64,000 nucleotides of DNA from Actinosynnema sp040640215 (GCF_040640215.1 NZ_JBFABG010000007.1:124001-188000), one strand, 5' to 3'. Shown: positions 33,755 through 43,012, counted from the stretch's first letter. The notes: a model not told the origin generated them from the sequence alone. Made by a program: numbers and translations.

Positions 33755-34199
33755 GTGGCGTTCGAACTCGGCAAGACCCAGGGCTTCACGTTCGAGCACG
33801 TCGTGGAGGTCGTCAGCACGCCCGGCGTGGTGGGCTCGAAGAGCCTCGCGCACTCGTTCGACCTCGAACGCCCCGACGTGGGCATCAGCACCGCCCGGCT
33901 CGTCTGCCCGACGTGCGGGCAGCACTTCCTGCTCGACATCCGCAGCACCGGGGCGGCCACGCGCCGCCGGCGGAAGTTGCTCGTCGGCGGCATTGCGGTC
34001 GCCCTGCTGGTCGTCGGGTGCGACGCAGGCGGACTTCCTGTCGCCGTTCGCCAAGGCGCTGGTCGTGGCGTTGGGCGGCCTGTTCGTCGCGTTGCCGCTG
34101 TTGCTCGCCTCGTTCAGCGCCAAGGGGCACGGCGGGTTCCGCAGGCTGTCGCCGGAGGGCAGGGTGCTCGGCGATCTGGGCGGGCACCGCGTGCGGTGA
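33755..34199 (+). pseudogene. Frameshifted membrane protein with Cys motif
   Basis: From a GTG at 33755 (GGAG six bases upstream) the frame encodes about 88 residues including LVCPTCGQHF, a possible zinc knuckle, and the start of a hydrophobic segment. Near the GGG at 34016-34018 good coding moves by one base to the next frame, which gives ATQADFLSPF, a second hydrophobic segment and a stop at 34197-34199. One extra G would explain it. It is either a decayed gene, a sequencing error, or a +1 frameshift site. Function unknown. Confidence 0.6.
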
Positions 34200-34285
34200 C
34201 CGCCGCCCCGCGACCGGCGGGTCGACCGGTCGGTGACCCGGGTGCGGCGGCGGGCCGGGGCACCCGCCACCGGGCAGGACGCCGC

Positions 34286-34477
34286 CTAGGCCAGGTCGAA
34301 CACGCCGAGCTTCGCGCCCTGCGTGAAGAACTCCCACTCGCCGAGCGTGAACCGCTGAGGAGCCTCCGCCGGCCGGTGGGAGTTGCGCACCAGCACCTCG
34401 TCGGCCGTGCGCATCACCTCGACGCAGTTGGAGCCGTTGGCGCTGAACTTCGTCCACTCACCCAACTTCAGGGTCAT
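34286..34477 (-). CDS. DUF397-family small protein
   Basis: The 63-residue protein has the DUF397 pattern (WTKFSANGSNCVEV...VLVRNSH...FTLGEWEFFTQGAKLGVFDL). In actinomycetes DUF397 genes are paired with XRE/DUF5753 regulators of the WhiJ type and act in developmental or antibiotic control. It overlaps the stop of the regulator gene upstream (ATGA). Confidence 0.9.
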   Translation of the reverse strand: MTLKLGEWTKFSANGSNCVEVMRTADEVLVRNSHRPAEAPQRFTLGEWEFFTQGAKLGVFDLA

Positions 34478-35322
34478 CTCGTGTCCTTCTCGATCCGGGT
34501 CAGGAGTTCGCGGCTTTCCTCCACCCCCAACGCCTTCGCACGGGTGTGGTCGAACCAGCGGCTCGTCCTCTCCACGTGCTCGGGCCGGTCCACGAAGTCG
34601 TCACCGAACGGCGTGTCGACGCTGACCAGCGACGGGAGCTTGTCGGGCAACCGGAACAAGGTCAGCGTAGTACCGGTCAGCGCGTGCGCACCCGCCCCTT
34701 GCGGCATCACCTGCACGTCCACGTGGGCTAGTTCGGACATCTCCAGGATGTGGCCGAGCTGCTCCCGCATCACCTCCGGACCGCCGATGTTCGCCCGCAG
34801 CAGCGGTTCGGCGAGCACCGCCCACAGGCGCAGCGGCGGTTCCCGGTCGGTGAGCAGCGCCCTGCGCCGCCCGCGCAGTTCGAGGTTCTTCTCCAGCGCC
34901 TCGCCGACGACCCCGCCGCCGATCATGATCGCGCGGGTGTAGCGCTCGGTCTGGAGTGCGGCCGGCACCAGCTCGAACGAGTAGTAGAGGGCTTCGAGCG
35001 CGGTCGCCTCGACGTTGAAGATCCGGCGCAGCCACGGTGCGATCGCCCCGCCGAGCTTGCTGCGCGGACGCCTCCGGTGCGCCTCGGAGTTCAGGCCGAG
35101 CAGGTCGTCGCGAACCGCTTCCTCGGCGTCGTAGAGCTCCAGCAGCTTCTCCAGCTCCGCCTGCCGGATGCCGCTGGAGGCGGTCTCGATGTTGCCGATC
35201 TTGGTGGTCGTGCAGTTCAGGACCTCCGCCGGCCGCTCGCGCGGCAGGCCGGCGTCCTCGCGCATCCGCCGCAGCGTGGTGGCGATCTGAATGCGCGCGG
35301 CACTCCGGTGTGGGCTGCTCAT
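34474..35322 (-). CDS. XRE-family regulator with DUF5753 domain (WhiJ-like)
   Basis: The 282-residue protein has an N-terminal Cro/CI helix-turn-helix (about 10-65; LRRMREDAGLPRERPAEVL, then TTTKIGNIETASSGI) and a C-terminal DUF5753 domain (about 95-275). Family members pair with DUF397 proteins, as here. It is divergent from a small gene at 35427, and the 104 bp between carry a strong dyad that is a plausible operator. Confidence 0.9.
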   Translation of the reverse strand: MSSPHRSAARIQIATTLRRMREDAGLPRERPAEVLNCTTTKIGNIETASSGIRQAELEKLLELYDAEEAVRDDLLGLNSEAHRRRPRSKLGGAIAPWLRRIFNVEATALEALYYSFELVPAALQTERYTRAIMIGGGVVGEALEKNLELRGRRRALLTDREPPLRLWAVLAEPLLRANIGGPEVMREQLGHILEMSELAHVDVQVMPQGAGAHALTGTTLTLFRLPDKLPSLVSVDTPFGDDFVDRPEHVERTSRWFDHTRAKALGVEESRELLTRIEKDTR

Positions 35323-35346
35323 GACGCTCCCGGATCACTCGATCGG

Positions 35347-35388
35347 TACAGTGCACTCAAGTTGTGCACACATCATACTGGCACTGTA
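35347..35388. promoter_or_regulatory. Nested dyad in the divergent XRE promoter region
   Basis: TACAGTGC (35347-35354) and GCACTGTA (35381-35388) are perfect inverted copies 26 bp apart; TGTGCACA (35363-35370) sits almost at the same centre. The stretch is AT-rich for this genome and lies between the divergent starts. Confidence 0.55.
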
Positions 35389-35426
35389 TCCGGAGAGTAT
35401 ATGCCTCTAACGGGGAGTGATGATCA

Positions 35427-35684
35427 GTGGCCCACCGGTTCCAGCAGTTGAGCGTCATCGAGAGCACCGGGCTCAAGTCCGACTACGTCCTGCTCGAACG
35501 CCATGACGAGGTGACCGACGAACCCCTGGCGGACTGGGCGGTCGACCGGTTGCGCGCGGGCGGGTACGCCCGGGGCCTCTACGTGGCCGAGCGCGGGCAC
35601 AAGGCGGACGACTGGCCAGAGGACGAGTACGACTCGGACGTCGAGGTCGTCGCCGACGGCCACGGCACGGTCAAGGTCGTCTGA
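35427..35684 (+). CDS. Small hypothetical protein divergent from the XRE regulator
   Basis: This 85-residue, acidic protein (GTG start at 35427 after GGGGAGTGATGATCA) has no membrane segments. I do not recognise it. Position suggests it is the third member of the XRE/DUF397 locus and controlled from the shared dyad. Codon bias supports a real gene. Confidence 0.65.
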   Translation: MAHRFQQLSVIESTGLKSDYVLLERHDEVTDEPLADWAVDRLRAGGYARGLYVAERGHKADDWPEDEYDSDVEVVADGHGTVKVV

Positions 35685-35768
35685 GCCCTAAGGTTCGGTT
35701 AAACCTCGCGCCCGGTCGCGGACCAGCACCGCCAACCGCTTTACCTTGTGGGACAAGGGGTGGTCGCG

Positions 35769-36200
35769 ATGTCCGCAACGATGCGGGACCGATTCGACGA
35801 GCCGGCGCGTGCCCGACGGCTGCTCGTGGTGTGCGATTTCGACGAGTCCTTGCCCGGCGACGTCCGGTTCCGGGAGTCGGCGCGGGGGCTCGCCGGCCTG
35901 CCGGGGACGACGCTCGTCCTGGTGTCCTGGCGCGGGTGCCGCGAGCTGGCGGCCCTGTCCGGGCTGACCGCCCCGGTGCGGTTGATCGGCGATTTCGACC
36001 GGGGCGCGGTGAAGGCGCTGGTGTCGGAGGCCGATACCGCACTGGTGCTGGGTGCCGCCCTCGGCGGGTGGCACGTGGCGGTGGGCCGTGCCCTGGCGAT
36101 CCTCTTCGAGAAGCGCGCTAGGCGCGGCCCCTCCACAACCGCCACGCCCGAGGACCGGCGGGCTCGTGGTGGCTGTCCGCCTCCCCGAGGCGGAGCCTGA
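35769..36200 (+). CDS. HAD/trehalose-phosphatase-like fragment, possibly degenerate
   Basis: This 143-residue ORF has LLVVCDFDESLPG near its start, which recalls the DxD motif of HAD phosphatases such as trehalose-6-phosphatase, then TLVLVSWRGCREL in place of the usual valSGR block, and IGDFD later. The protein is about half the usual length. The last 83 bp overlap the convergent sensor-kinase gene, where its sequence becomes low-complexity. It is either a small real protein ending near KRAR or a decayed gene. Confidence 0.45.
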   Translation: MSATMRDRFDEPARARRLLVVCDFDESLPGDVRFRESARGLAGLPGTTLVLVSWRGCRELAALSGLTAPVRLIGDFDRGAVKALVSEADTALVLGAALGGWHVAVGRALAILFEKRARRGPSTTATPEDRRARGGCPPPRGGA

Positions 36201-37389
36201 TCCGCGCACCGCCGAGGCGACCGCGCTCCACGTGGATGGTGCCACCGGTCGCCTCGGCGGCGGCGCGGGCGATGTCCAGGCCCAACCCGGTCGAGCCCCC
36301 GCCGGAGGACCCCCGGTGCAGGGCGCGTTCCGGGTCGGCGATGCCCGGCCCGCCGTCCTCCACCACCAGCGTGATCCAGCCGGCGTGCCCGACCACCGCG
36401 ACGGTGAGCGCCGACCGCGCCGGGGTGTGGTGGAAGACGTTCTCCAACAGCGCGTCGACCACCGCGCCCAGCTCGTCCGCCGACAGCGGCACCGGCATCG
36501 GCCCGCAGGGCAGGTCGACTTCGCACGGCCGGCCCTGGTCCTCGGCGTGGGCGGACCAGAAGCCCATCCGGGCCCGCACCACCTCGACCACGTCGCAGCT
36601 ACCGCCGCCCACCGCCGTCGCGACCGGGTGCAGGGACTCGATGATCCGGTCCACGTCGTGCCCCAGCGCGGTGACCGCGCTGCGGATGCGGTCCGCCACC
36701 GGGCCGCCGCCGATGGCGTCGGCGTCCAGGCGCAGCGCGGTCAACGGGGTGCGCAGGCGGTGCGAGACGTCGGCGATCATCTCCCTCTCCTTGGCCAGCA
36801 GGCGTTCCGTGCGATCGGTGGCGGCGTTGATCGCGGTCGCCAGCGCGGCCAGCTCGGGCGGGCCCTTGACCCGGATGCGCCGGTCGCCGTCCCCCCGGGC
36901 GATCCGGGTGGCGGTGTCGGCCAGCGCCGCGAGCGCGTCCACCACCGGCGTCGACAGCCGCCGGCCCACCACCACCGCGACCGCCACGGCCAGGGAGGCC
37001 GCCGACAGCAGGGTTCCCAGCTCGGCCCACAGCCCGGCGGTGAAGGTCGGCGCGGACCCCGAGACCTCCACCACCGCGCGCCCGCCGTCCACAGTGGACA
37101 CCTCGGTCAGCTCGGCCACGCCGGTGCCGACGCCGATCGTCGTGCCGTCCGGCAGGTGCACGGCCAGCCTGCCCTCGCGCCCGGCGGCGGTGCGGGTCAG
37201 CGCGCCGCGCACGGCGTCCGGGTCGGCGGTCACGGCCAGCACGGCGGCGACCGCCGCGACGTCGTGCCCGTCGTCCGACGCCGCCCGCCCCGCCGCCGCC
37301 GTCACCAGCAGGAGCGCCGAGCCCACGAACAGCAGCACGCCCACGAGCACGGCGGGCCACGCGACGGCCCGGGTGAGCAGCCCCCTCAT
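36118..37389 (-). CDS. Two-component sensor histidine kinase
   Basis: The 423-residue protein has two membrane segments (about 12-32 and 128-150) flanking an extracellular sensor loop, a HAMP-like linker, the phosphorylated His in ADVSHRLRTPL (His 210), and ATPase boxes DALLENVFHH, DGGPGI and GLGLDIA. It would phosphorylate the response regulator encoded just upstream; the ATG at 37389 overlaps its stop. The signal is unknown. Confidence 0.9.
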   Translation of the reverse strand: MRGLLTRAVAWPAVLVGVLLFVGSALLLVTAAAGRAASDDGHDVAAVAAVLAVTADPDAVRGALTRTAAGREGRLAVHLPDGTTIGVGTGVAELTEVSTVDGGRAVVEVSGSAPTFTAGLWAELGTLLSAASLAVAVAVVVGRRLSTPVVDALAALADTATRIARGDGDRRIRVKGPPELAALATAINAATDRTERLLAKEREMIADVSHRLRTPLTALRLDADAIGGGPVADRIRSAVTALGHDVDRIIESLHPVATAVGGGSCDVVEVVRARMGFWSAHAEDQGRPCEVDLPCGPMPVPLSADELGAVVDALLENVFHHTPARSALTVAVVGHAGWITLVVEDGGPGIADPERALHRGSSGGGSTGLGLDIARAAAEATGGTIHVERGRLGGARIRLRLGEADSHHEPAGPRAWRLWRGRA

Positions 37390-38072
37390 TCCGGGGTCAC
37401 CAGCTTGAAGCCGACGCCCCGGACGGTGTGCAGGTAACGGGGTTTCGCGGCGGTCTCCCCCAGTTTGCTGCGCAGCCACGAGACGTGGACGTCGATGGTC
37501 TTGTCGTCGCCCAGGTACGGCTGCCCCCACACCGCCTGGAACAGCTCGCGGCGCGCGATGACCCGGTTCGGCCGGTGCGCCAGGTAGGCCAGGAGGTCGA
37601 ACTCGCGGCGGCTGAGCGCGACCGGGCGGCCGTCCCGCAGGACCTGGCGCTGCGCCAGGTCCACCCGCAGGTCGCCGACCACGAGCAGGTCGCGGTCCGG
37701 GCGCGGGGTGCCCGACGTGCGGCGCAGCAGGGCGTTGATGCGGGCCGCCAGGTGCTCCGCGGAGAACGGCTTGACGATGTAGTCGTCCGCCCCGGCGTTC
37801 AACGACCCGACCACCGAGCTCTCGCCGCCGCGCGCGGTCGCGATGATCACCGGGACGTCGCTGATGCCGCGCAGCATCCGCAGCGCGGCCACGCCGTCCA
37901 GGTCCGGCAGGCCCAGGTCGAGGATGACCAGGTCGGGTTCCTCGGTGCTCGCCGCGCGCAGCGCGGCGACCGCCGTGCCGACCGCGCGCACGTCGTGCCC
38001 GAGGTCGGTCAGCGCGTGCACCAGCGCCGCCTGGACCACCGGGTCGTCCTCGACCAGCAGCACCTTGGACAT
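37386..38072 (-). CDS. OmpR-family response regulator
   Basis: The 228-residue protein has a receiver domain (1-120; acidic DD at 9-10, phospho-acceptor Asp 52 in LDLGLPD, Lys in VKPFS) and a C-terminal winged helix (about 130-226). It forms a coupled pair with the kinase (ATGA overlap). Confidence 0.92.
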   Translation of the reverse strand: MSKVLLVEDDPVVQAALVHALTDLGHDVRAVGTAVAALRAASTEEPDLVILDLGLPDLDGVAALRMLRGISDVPVIIATARGGESSVVGSLNAGADDYIVKPFSAEHLAARINALLRRTSGTPRPDRDLLVVGDLRVDLAQRQVLRDGRPVALSRREFDLLAYLAHRPNRVIARRELFQAVWGQPYLGDDKTIDVHVSWLRSKLGETAAKPRYLHTVRGVGFKLVTPE

Positions 38073-38171
38073 GCCAGCAGGGTAGGGCCTGACCGCGCCC
38101 CGTCGCGGGTGAGCGCCCGGCTTTTCCGGGCTTAGTGAAACCGTGCCTGGCCCTTAACGGTCTCTTAGGGA

Positions 38172-38247
38172 AGTGCGCACTACTGTCGGCCCCACCGGAA
38201 AACCGGAGTGGCGCGGATCACAGCGCGACTGGAATCGCAATTTTGCG
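38172..38247 (+). promoter_or_regulatory. Palindromes upstream of the sugar ABC operon
   Basis: AGTGCGCACT (38172-38181) is a perfect 10-bp palindrome and CGCAA-TT-TTGCG (38236-38247) an inverted repeat 40 bp before the first gene. Either could be an operator; no regulator gene is adjacent except the divergent two-component system. Confidence 0.35.
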
Positions 38248-38287
38248 GACGACCGGGGAAACGCACCGGGCGGGGCGAGGAGTGGGC

Positions 38288-39499
38288 GTGGCGGAAGTCG
38301 TGCTGAGCGGTCTCGGCAAAGTGTACGTCGACGGCACCCGCGCGGTCGCCGACCTGGACCTGGCGATCCGGGACGGGGAATTCCTGGTCCTGGTGGGGCC
38401 GTCCGGGTGCGGCAAGACCACGGCGCTGCGGATGATCGCGGGGCTGGAGAGCGTCAGTGAGGGTGCCATCCGGATCGGCGAGCAGGTCGTCAACGAAGTG
38501 CCGTCGCGGGATCGCGACGTGGCGATGGTGTTCCAGTCCTACGCGCTCTACCCGCACCTGAACGTCTACGACAACATCGCTTTCGGGCTCACCTTGCGGA
38601 AACTGCCGAAGAAGGAGATCGACCGGCGGGTGCGCGAAGTGGCCGAAGTCCTCGAATTGCACGAGCACCTGGAGCGCAAACCGCGCAACCTGTCCGGCGG
38701 CCAGCGCCAGCGGGTCGCGATGGGGCGGGCGATCGTCCGCGCGCCGCAGGCGTTCCTGATGGACGAGCCGCTGTCGAACCTGGACGCGAAGCTGCGGGTG
38801 CAGATGCGCGCGCAGATCGCCCGCATCCAGCGCGACCTCGGCGTCACCACCGTCTACGTCACCCACGACCAGACCGAGGCGATGACCCTCGGCGACCGCG
38901 TGGCCGTGATGAAACGCGGTGTGCTGCAACAGGTCGGGCCGCCCCAAGAGCTGTACGACCGGCCCGTCAACCTCTTCGTGGCCGGGTTCATCGGTTCACC
39001 GGGCATGAACCTGGTGACCGCCCGGCTCGACCGCGACGACGACGGCCGGCACTGGGTCACCGTGGGCTCGGACGCCTTGCTGCTGCCCGAGTCCGTGCTG
39101 CGGTCCCGACCCGCGTTGGAGGGATACGCGGGTCGGGACGTGGTGCTCGGCATCCGCCCCGAGGACATGGAGGACGCGGCGCTGGCCGACGCGCAGGAGG
39201 GGTCGATCCTGCACTCGGTGGCCGACCTGGTGGAGGCGATGGGCTCGGACGTGCTGGTGCACTTCCCCGTCGACGCCGCGCCCGTGGTCACCGACGACAC
39301 CAGGGCGCTGGCCGAGGACGACGGCACCGCCGACCTGCCCCGGCGCGGCGGTGTCGTCCTGGTCGGGCGCTTCTCCCCCCGGACGCACGTCTACGAGGGC
39401 CAGCCCCTGGCCGCGTGGGTGGACACGTCCCGCTTGCACTTCTTCGACCCGGCGACCGGGTTGTCCGTGTGGACCGACACGTCAGGAGAGCTGGAATGA
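38288..39499 (+). CDS. Carbohydrate ABC transporter ATP-binding protein (MsmK/UgpC type)
   Basis: The 403-residue protein has Walker A GPSGCGKTT (37-45), Q-loop, LSGGQRQR near 135, Walker B, and a C-terminal TOBE-like regulatory domain. This type powers several sugar importers. The GTG at 38288 follows GAGGAG. Its stop overlaps the next gene's ATG, so it heads a four-gene operon. Confidence 0.88.
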   Translation: MAEVVLSGLGKVYVDGTRAVADLDLAIRDGEFLVLVGPSGCGKTTALRMIAGLESVSEGAIRIGEQVVNEVPSRDRDVAMVFQSYALYPHLNVYDNIAFGLTLRKLPKKEIDRRVREVAEVLELHEHLERKPRNLSGGQRQRVAMGRAIVRAPQAFLMDEPLSNLDAKLRVQMRAQIARIQRDLGVTTVYVTHDQTEAMTLGDRVAVMKRGVLQQVGPPQELYDRPVNLFVAGFIGSPGMNLVTARLDRDDDGRHWVTVGSDALLLPESVLRSRPALEGYAGRDVVLGIRPEDMEDAALADAQEGSILHSVADLVEAMGSDVLVHFPVDAAPVVTDDTRALAEDDGTADLPRRGGVVLVGRFSPRTHVYEGQPLAAWVDTSRLHFFDPATGLSVWTDTSGELE

Positions 39500-40800
39500 G
39501 ACGCTTGAAGGTGACCGCCGCACTGGCCGCGGCACTCGGCGCGGTGACCGCGTGCGGTGCGGGCACCACGGCCCCCGGTGCGGACTCGCGATCGTTGAGC
39601 GGGCAGGTCGTGGAGGTCATCGGTCCGTGGACCGGTGACGAGCAGTTGCGGTTCGAGCAGGTGCTCGACGAGTTCGAGAAGTCGACCGGTGCCGAGGTCC
39701 GGTACACGCCGGCGGGCGACGAGCTGCCGACCGTGCTCCAGACCAGGGTGCAGGGCGGCACGCCGCCGAACGTCGCGCTGGTCGCGCAGCCCGGCCTGGT
39801 CGAGCAGTTGGCCGGGGCCGGGTCGCTCAAGGTCGTCTCGCCGGAGGTCGAGAAGGCCGTCACCGAGCACAACGCGGGCGTGTGGAAGAGGCTGGGCACG
39901 TTCGACGGCAAGCTCTACGGCGTGCACTTCAAGTCCGCCAACAAGTCCACCGTCTGGTACAGCACCGAGGCGTTCGACGCGATCGGCGCGGAACCCCCGC
40001 GCACGTGGGAGGACTTCCTCAAGGTCGGCCGCGCGGTGGTCGACACCGGGCAGGCGGCGGTGTCGGTGGGCGGCGCGGACGGGTGGACGTTGACCGACTG
40101 GTTCGAGAACGTCTACCTGCGCACCGCCGGGCCGGACAACTACGACAAGCTGGCCAAGCACGAGATCCCGTGGACCGATCCCTCGGTGCGCGAGGCGCTG
40201 GAGACGCTGGGCGAGCTGTTCGGCGATCCCCGCCTGGTCGAGGGCGGCGGCGCGGGTGCGCTGCAAACCGAGTTCCCGCAGTCGGTGATCACCGTGTTCG
40301 GCGACGAGCCCAAGGCCGCGATGGTGTTCGAGGCCGACTTCGTGGCGTCGGTGATCACCACCAGCACCAAGGCGAAGGTCGGCGAAGACGCGAAGTTCTT
40401 CAAGTTCCCGTCCATCGGCGGCAGCCAGGACGCGGTGGTCGCGGGCGGTGACATGGCCGTGCAGCTCAAGGACGACCAGGCGACCACCGAGCTGATGGAG
40501 TTCCTGGCGTCGCCGGACAGCGGCCGGGTGTGGGCGAAGCTGGGCGGGTTCCTGTCCCCCAACAAGAGCATCCCGGCCGACGCCTACGCCGACGACGTGA
40601 CGCGCGAGCTCGTCAAGCAGTTGGTGGACGCCGGCGACAACGTCCGGTTCGACATGTCCGACCTCGCGCCGGCCGCGTTCGGCGGGACCAAGGGCGCGGG
40701 CGAGTGGAAGGCGTTGCAGGACTTCCTGGCCAACCCCCGCGACGTCGACGCCGCCGTGCAGCGCCTGGAGTCCGAAGCCGCCAAGGCGTTCGGGAGGTGA
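39496..40800 (+). CDS. Sugar-binding lipoprotein of ABC importer
   Basis: The 434-residue precursor has lipobox AVTAC (Cys 20), then a family 1 extracellular binding-protein body resembling AglE-type alpha-glucoside binding proteins (ADGWTLTDWFENVYLR). The sugar is not determined. It is coupled by overlapping stop/start codons to the genes on both sides. Confidence 0.87.
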   Translation: MRRLKVTAALAAALGAVTACGAGTTAPGADSRSLSGQVVEVIGPWTGDEQLRFEQVLDEFEKSTGAEVRYTPAGDELPTVLQTRVQGGTPPNVALVAQPGLVEQLAGAGSLKVVSPEVEKAVTEHNAGVWKRLGTFDGKLYGVHFKSANKSTVWYSTEAFDAIGAEPPRTWEDFLKVGRAVVDTGQAAVSVGGADGWTLTDWFENVYLRTAGPDNYDKLAKHEIPWTDPSVREALETLGELFGDPRLVEGGGAGALQTEFPQSVITVFGDEPKAAMVFEADFVASVITTSTKAKVGEDAKFFKFPSIGGSQDAVVAGGDMAVQLKDDQATTELMEFLASPDSGRVWAKLGGFLSPNKSIPADAYADDVTRELVKQLVDAGDNVRFDMSDLAPAAFGGTKGAGEWKALQDFLANPRDVDAAVQRLESEAAKAFGR

Positions 40801-42128
40801 CGACCACCCGATCCCCCGCCGGCCCGCGTCCCCGGGCCGGCGGGGTGGACCCGACGCCGGGCCGCTCGCCGCGCCAGGCGCTGCCGTTCCTGCTGCCCGC
40901 GCTGGTGGTCCTGGCCGCGCTGGTCCTGTACCCGCTGGTGTACTCGCTGATCCGGAGCTTCTTCGACCGGGCCGGGACGGGGTTCGTGGGGATCGGGAAC
41001 TACGTCGACCTGTTCACCGACCCGCGCACGCTGACGGCGTTCAAGAACAACGTGATCTGGGTCGTCGTCGCGCCGGCGGTGGTGACCGGGCTCGGGCTGA
41101 TCTTCGCGGTGCTGACCGAGCGGATCCGCTGGGCCACGGCGTTCCGGCTGGTGCTGTTCATGCCGATGGCCATCTCGCTGTTCGCGTCCGGGATCATCTT
41201 CCGGTTGGTGTACGAGGAAGATCCCGCGCGGGGCGTGGTCAACGCGGTGAGCGTCGGGGTGCACGACCTGTTCTCGGCACCGTCGCCGTACCCCAAGGCG
41301 CAGCCCCGTGACGGGGTGCCGTTCACGGCGGCCGAGGAGGGGTTCACCAGCACGCGGACCTACGCACCGGGGTCCTCGGTCGTGGTGCCGCTGGCCGGGT
41401 TCCCGCCGAACCGGCTGCCGGAGGGCGCGTCGCGGGCTTCCGAACCGGCGGTGGACGCGCGGGAGCTGCGCGGCGTGGTGTGGTTGGACGTGTCCGTAGG
41501 CGGGGTGGCGGGTGCGCTGGACAACGGGGAGCGCGGGCTGCCCGGGTTGGCCGTGGAAGCGGTGCGGGACGGGCAGGTCGCCGGTCGGGCGACCACCGGC
41601 AACGACGGGCGGTTCACCTTCCCGGACCTGGCCGACGGCCAGTACTCGGTGCGGTTGGCGGCGGCGAACTTCACGCTGCCGTTCCGGGGCCTGACGTGGC
41701 TGGGGTCGACGTTCATCACGCCGGTGATCATCTCGTCGTGGATCTGGATCATGACCGGGTTCGCCATCACGTTCATCGCGGCCGGTCTCGCCGCGATCCC
41801 GCGCGACGCGCTGGAAGCCGCCCGGGTCGACGGGGCCACCGAGGGGCAGGTGTTCCGGCGGGTGACCGTGCCGCTGCTGTCGCCGGTGCTGCTGGTGGTG
41901 TTCGTGACGCTGGTGATCAACGTGCTGAAGATCTTCGAGCTGGTGTTCGTCATCGCGCCCGGGTCGGTGCAGGAGGAGGCGAACGTGCTGGCGCTCCAGA
42001 TGTGGCAGGTGTCCTTCGGCGCGGGCGGTGACCAGGGCGTCGGCAGCGCGCTGGCCGTGGTGCTGTTCCTGCTGGTCGCTCCGGCGATGCTGTTCAACAT
42101 CAGGCGATTCCGACGGGAGCGGTCGTGA
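40797..42128 (+). CDS. Sugar ABC permease with inserted extracellular domain
   Basis: At 443 residues this is far longer than the roughly 300 usual for MalF/AglF-type permeases. Core transmembrane parts are at about 30-150 and 300-443, with the EAA loop (DALEAARVDGATEGQVFRRV) in the second part. Between them lies an insert of about 145 residues (nt about 41240-41690) containing a carboxypeptidase-regulatory-like beta-sandwich (LRGVVWLDV...GLPGLAVEAVRDG...TTGNDGRFTFPDL). It should face outside. The GTG at 40797 overlaps the lipoprotein stop. Confidence 0.87.
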   Translation: MTTTRSPAGPRPRAGGVDPTPGRSPRQALPFLLPALVVLAALVLYPLVYSLIRSFFDRAGTGFVGIGNYVDLFTDPRTLTAFKNNVIWVVVAPAVVTGLGLIFAVLTERIRWATAFRLVLFMPMAISLFASGIIFRLVYEEDPARGVVNAVSVGVHDLFSAPSPYPKAQPRDGVPFTAAEEGFTSTRTYAPGSSVVVPLAGFPPNRLPEGASRASEPAVDARELRGVVWLDVSVGGVAGALDNGERGLPGLAVEAVRDGQVAGRATTGNDGRFTFPDLADGQYSVRLAAANFTLPFRGLTWLGSTFITPVIISSWIWIMTGFAITFIAAGLAAIPRDALEAARVDGATEGQVFRRVTVPLLSPVLLVVFVTLVINVLKIFELVFVIAPGSVQEEANVLALQMWQVSFGAGGDQGVGSALAVVLFLLVAPAMLFNIRRFRRERS

Positions 42129-43012
42129 CCGTGGTGGAGGTGTCGGTGGCCGGAGCCCCCCGCCGGGGTCCGCTGTCCCGGGTGGTGGCGCGGATCGGCA
42201 GCGGCGCGGTGCAGGTCGGGCTGGCGCTGGTGGCGTTGTTCTGGCTGGTGCCGGTGTTCGGGTTGCTGATCGCGTCGCTGCGCGGCGAGGCGGACAACGC
42301 GGCGTCCGGGTGGTGGACGATCTTCACCCGGCCGACGGAGCTGACCCTGGCGAACTACGCCGGCCTGGTCGGGAACTCGACGGTGCTGCGGTCGTTCCTG
42401 AACACGGTGTACATCGCGGTGCCGGCCACGGTGCTGGTGGTGGTGATCTCGGCGCTGGCGGCGTACGGGCTGGCGTGGATCGAGTTCCCGGGCAGGCTGT
42501 GGCTCACCACGCTGGTGGTGGGGCTGCTGGTGATGCCGATCCAGGTGGCCCTGATCCCGGTCGCGAAGCTGTTCGGGGCGCTAGGCCTGTTCGGGACCAT
42601 CACCGGGGTGGTGCTGTTCCACGTGGCGTTCGGCCTGCCGTTCGCGATCTTCCTGCTGCGCAACTTCTTCGCCGGAATCCCCCGCGACCTCATCGAGGCG
42701 GCCCGCATGGACGGGGCGCGCGAGTGGGTGATCTTCCGGCGGGTCGTGCTGCCGATCGCGAAGCCGGCGATCGCGTCGCTGACCATCTTCCAGTTTTTGT
42801 GGGTGTGGAACGACCTGCTGGTGGCCCTGGTGTTCGCGGACCAGGACTCCGCGCCGATCACGGTCGCGCTGCGGGCGCAGTTGCGGCAGTTCGGGTCGAA
42901 CATCGACCTGCTGTCGACCGGGGCCTTCCTGTCGATGATCGTGCCGTTGGCGGTGTTCCTGGCGTTCCAGCGGTACTTCGTGCAGGGCGTGCTGGCGGGC
43001 TCGACGAAGTAG
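42125..43012 (+). CDS. Sugar ABC permease (MalG/AglG type)
   Basis: The 295-residue protein has six membrane segments and the EAA loop DLIEAARMDGAREWVIFRRV. It would pair with the long permease. GTG overlap with that gene; last gene of the operon. Confidence 0.9.
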   Translation: MTVVEVSVAGAPRRGPLSRVVARIGSGAVQVGLALVALFWLVPVFGLLIASLRGEADNAASGWWTIFTRPTELTLANYAGLVGNSTVLRSFLNTVYIAVPATVLVVVISALAAYGLAWIEFPGRLWLTTLVVGLLVMPIQVALIPVAKLFGALGLFGTITGVVLFHVAFGLPFAIFLLRNFFAGIPRDLIEAARMDGAREWVIFRRVVLPIAKPAIASLTIFQFLWVWNDLLVALVFADQDSAPITVALRAQLRQFGSNIDLLSTGAFLSMIVPLAVFLAFQRYFVQGVLAGSTK

